From Siphonodentalium dalli (Eukaryota > Mollusca > Scaphopoda > Gadilida > Siphonodentaliidae), in assembly GCA_032622095.1 (NCBI GenBank), contig CP136063.1:13557814-13621813 (forward strand): a stretch of 64,000 nucleotides of DNA, given 5' to 3'. Both the position numbers and the translations under genes were made by a program. Shown here piece after piece: positions 62,537-64,000 of this stretch (position 1 is the first letter of the stretch; every line of letters begins with the position of its first letter). Under the pieces are notes generated by a model. The model was not told the DNA's origin. It saw only the letters and a program-made list of their open reading frames with translations, and ran no database searches.

Positions 62537-62645
62537 CTGATCTTTTATCGAACTCGTTGCGGACGGCGCAAGTTATATTTCACTCGACCTACGCTCTCGC
62601 CAAATATATCCTTGCGCCATCCGCAACGCATTCGATAAAAGATTC
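62537..62645. repeat. Hairpin with GC-rich stem
   Basis: TCTTTTATCGAACTCGTTGC and GGACGGCGCAAG (62541-62572) pair with CTTGCGCCATCC and GCAACGCATTCGATAAAAGA (62610-62642); loop of about 38 bp. Confidence 0.8.
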
Positions 62646-62649
62646 TCGA

Positions 62650-63034
62650 TTCAGATGCGCGTGTGTTCTGTCTATATATCACACTATAATGGACGAGTAC
62701 ATGTGTGTATTATCTCATGTCCCGTCATATTTCTCGATTGAATATATGTTTCCCCACACATACCACACTATAATGGACGAATACATGTGAGCATGCTCTC
62801 GTGTCCAGTCATATTTCCCGATTGAATATATGTTTCCCCACACATACCTACCACACTATAATGGACGTCTACATGTGTGCATGCTCTCGTGTCCAGTCAT
62901 ATTTCCCGATTGAATATATGTTTCCCCACACATACCTACCACACTATAATGGACGAATACATGTGTGCATGCTCTCGTGTCCAGTCATATTTCCCGATCG
63001 AATAGATGTTTCCCCCACATATAGGCCTACCGCT
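62650..63034 (-). pseudogene. Decayed finger repeats behind the third zinc-finger gene
   Basis: Minus-strand relics of CGMCGETYIQSGNMTGHESMH-type units recur with GAATATATG marks at 62740, 62824, 62912, 63000 and 63091 (spacing 84, 88, 88, 91). 84 bp is one finger; the extra 4 or 7 bp break the frame, and stops occur after RPL. Confidence 0.7.
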
Positions 63035-64000
63035 CTATAACGGACGACTACATGTGTGCATGCTCTCATGTCCAGTCATATTTCCCGATTGAATATATCT
63101 CTCCCCACATATACCACACTCAAACTGACGGTCGCCTGTGTGAGTTATCTTGTGTCTTGTCAGGGAACTTTGAAGAACGAACGATTTCTCACATAAATCG
63201 CACTGAAAAGGCCGACCACATGTCCTCATTCTCTTATGTATTTTAAAATCTGCCAATCGAAGAAATATGTCCCCACATTTACCACACTCATATTGGCGGC
63301 CGCCTGTGTGGATTCTCTTAGGTACAGTAAGATTTTCTGGCCGTGACAATACTTCCCCGCACACATCAGACTTGTGTGTGCCATCGTCATCATGGGTTTC
63401 CTTAGGTAGAGTAAAACTTCCCGGTCGAGACAATACTTCCCCACGAACACCAGACTTGAGTGCGCCATCGTCTTCGTGTGTTTCCTTATGTAGAGTAAGA
63501 CTTCCAGGTCGAGACAATACTTCCCCACACACATCATACTTGAGTGCGCCATCGTCTTCATGGGTTTTCATATGCTGCGTTAGATGACATAACTTAGTAA
63601 ACGATTTCTCACACATATCACACTGATAGGGAATATCGCCAGTATGGATTCTTTTATGTGCAGCCAGATTACTTGACTGAGCGAAAGATTTATCACACAT
63701 ATCACACTGGTAGGGAAGATCACCAGTATGGATTCTTGTATGTGCAGTCATATTTCCAGAGATTACCTTTTCGCATACATCACACTCGTGTGAGCTGCTA
63801 TCACCTGTATGGATTTTCCTGTGTATCGACAGAGTACTTGTCCGAGCGAAATATTTATCACATATATCGCAGTGATAGGGACGGTCTCCTGTGTGGATTC
63901 TCTTGTGTCTCGTCAGAGTACCTGACTCAGTGAACGATTTCTCACATATATCACACTGATACGGACGATCACCGGAGTGAACTCTCTTATGTGCAGTCAG
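63035..64000 (-). CDS. C2H2 zinc-finger protein, partial (ZNF3)
   Basis: One open minus-strand frame from the window edge to TAG/TAA-type stop at 63035, about 321 codons, start outside the window. From the N-side: [25 protein letters not shown], a second and third regular finger, a shortened finger (CDVCEKVISGNMTAH, two residues missing), two regular fingers, then a third CEKSFTKLC finger. Next are three 28-residue units of a degenerate class (THEDDGALK, DVCGEVLSRPGSLTL) lacking one or both Cys and sometimes His, followed by four finger units (YECGKCGDIFLRLADF, FQCDLCEKSFVLQSS, FECGICGERYIQSGN). Linkers are TGDRPY/TGDLPY. The class resembles the second part of the 42-44 kb locus. Likely nuclear DNA-binding protein; ATG at 63749-63751 is internal, not the start. 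Confidence 0.78.
   Translation of the reverse strand: MTAHKRVHSGDRPYQCDICEKSFTESGTLTRHKRIHTGDRPYHCDICDKYFARTSTLSIHRKIHTGDSSSHECDVCEKVISGNMTAHTRIHTGDLPYQCDMCDKSFAQSSNLAAHKRIHTGDIPYQCDMCEKSFTKLCHLTQHMKTHEDDGALKYDVCGEVLSRPGSLTLHKETHEDDGALKSGVRGEVLSRPGSFTLPKETHDDDGTHKSDVCGEVLSRPENLTVPKRIHTGGRQYECGKCGDIFLRLADFKIHKRMRTCGRPFQCDLCEKSFVLQSSLTRHKITHTGDRQFECGICGERYIQSGNMTGHESMHTCSRPL

Noticed and set aside
63267-63587. 106-codon plus-strand frame with repeated SPHTSDL units
   Set aside because: Antisense shadow of the ZNF3 finger units, which have clear Cys/His patterns on the minus strand.

Overview
The window reads as repeat-rich, AT-rich nuclear DNA of an invertebrate, most likely a marine mollusc or another lophotrochozoan. 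That reading rests on the mixture of elements: CR1/Jockey-type LINEs, a DIRS-like retroelement, BEL/Pao and env-bearing LTR-element remnants, very many foldback elements with TTAA or 8-bp target duplications, and young intronless C2H2 zinc-finger genes with TGDKPY linkers. There is no bacterial gene organisation. No rRNA, CRISPR array or convincing tRNA was seen.

Layout. 1-4.3 kb: minus-strand wreck of an LTR retroelement (gag-like and env-like parts, pol apparently lost), hit by two TTAA-flanked foldback elements. 5.0-7.4 kb: two palindromes, of 1.24 kb and about 0.23 kb, sharing the same small hairpin at their apices, followed by a BEL/Pao gag fragment. 8-15 kb: dispersed repeats, foldbacks and a 226-bp direct-repeat pair. 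15.97-17.96 kb: 17-finger C2H2 gene (minus) with a ten-copy 38-bp array of CRE/E-box-like sites directly upstream. 18.39-22.35 kb: 4-kb element with ~0.81-kb near-identical terminal inverted repeats and a perfect 8-bp target duplication. 22.7-32.4 kb: nested inverted-repeat elements. 33-41.5 kb: a GC-richer, promoter-like patch, a hAT-like element with an 8-bp target duplication, and a recurring GTGACGGAATCAC motif. 42.1-44.5 kb: second zinc-finger locus, an 8-finger ORF followed by a decayed array. 45.8-49.3 kb: near-complete but broken LINE (minus). 49.6-51.45 kb: truncated foldback element running into a 28-copy, 50-bp minisatellite. 51.7-54.0 kb: inverted duplication of a zinc-finger pseudogene. 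56.0-60.6 kb: DIRS-like ORF1 and reverse transcriptase joined tail to tail with a second LINE. 62.65-64 kb: third zinc-finger locus running off the right edge.

The only convincing candidate host genes are the three zinc-finger loci. They probably encode DNA-binding proteins of a fast-evolving family; a role in repeat silencing is an inference from the family and the setting. Everything else with coding signal is retroelement sequence carrying stops and frameshifts. Several LINE breaks are single-base changes in homopolymer runs, so some could be assembly errors. All calls come from reading the sequence by eye; no similarity search was run.
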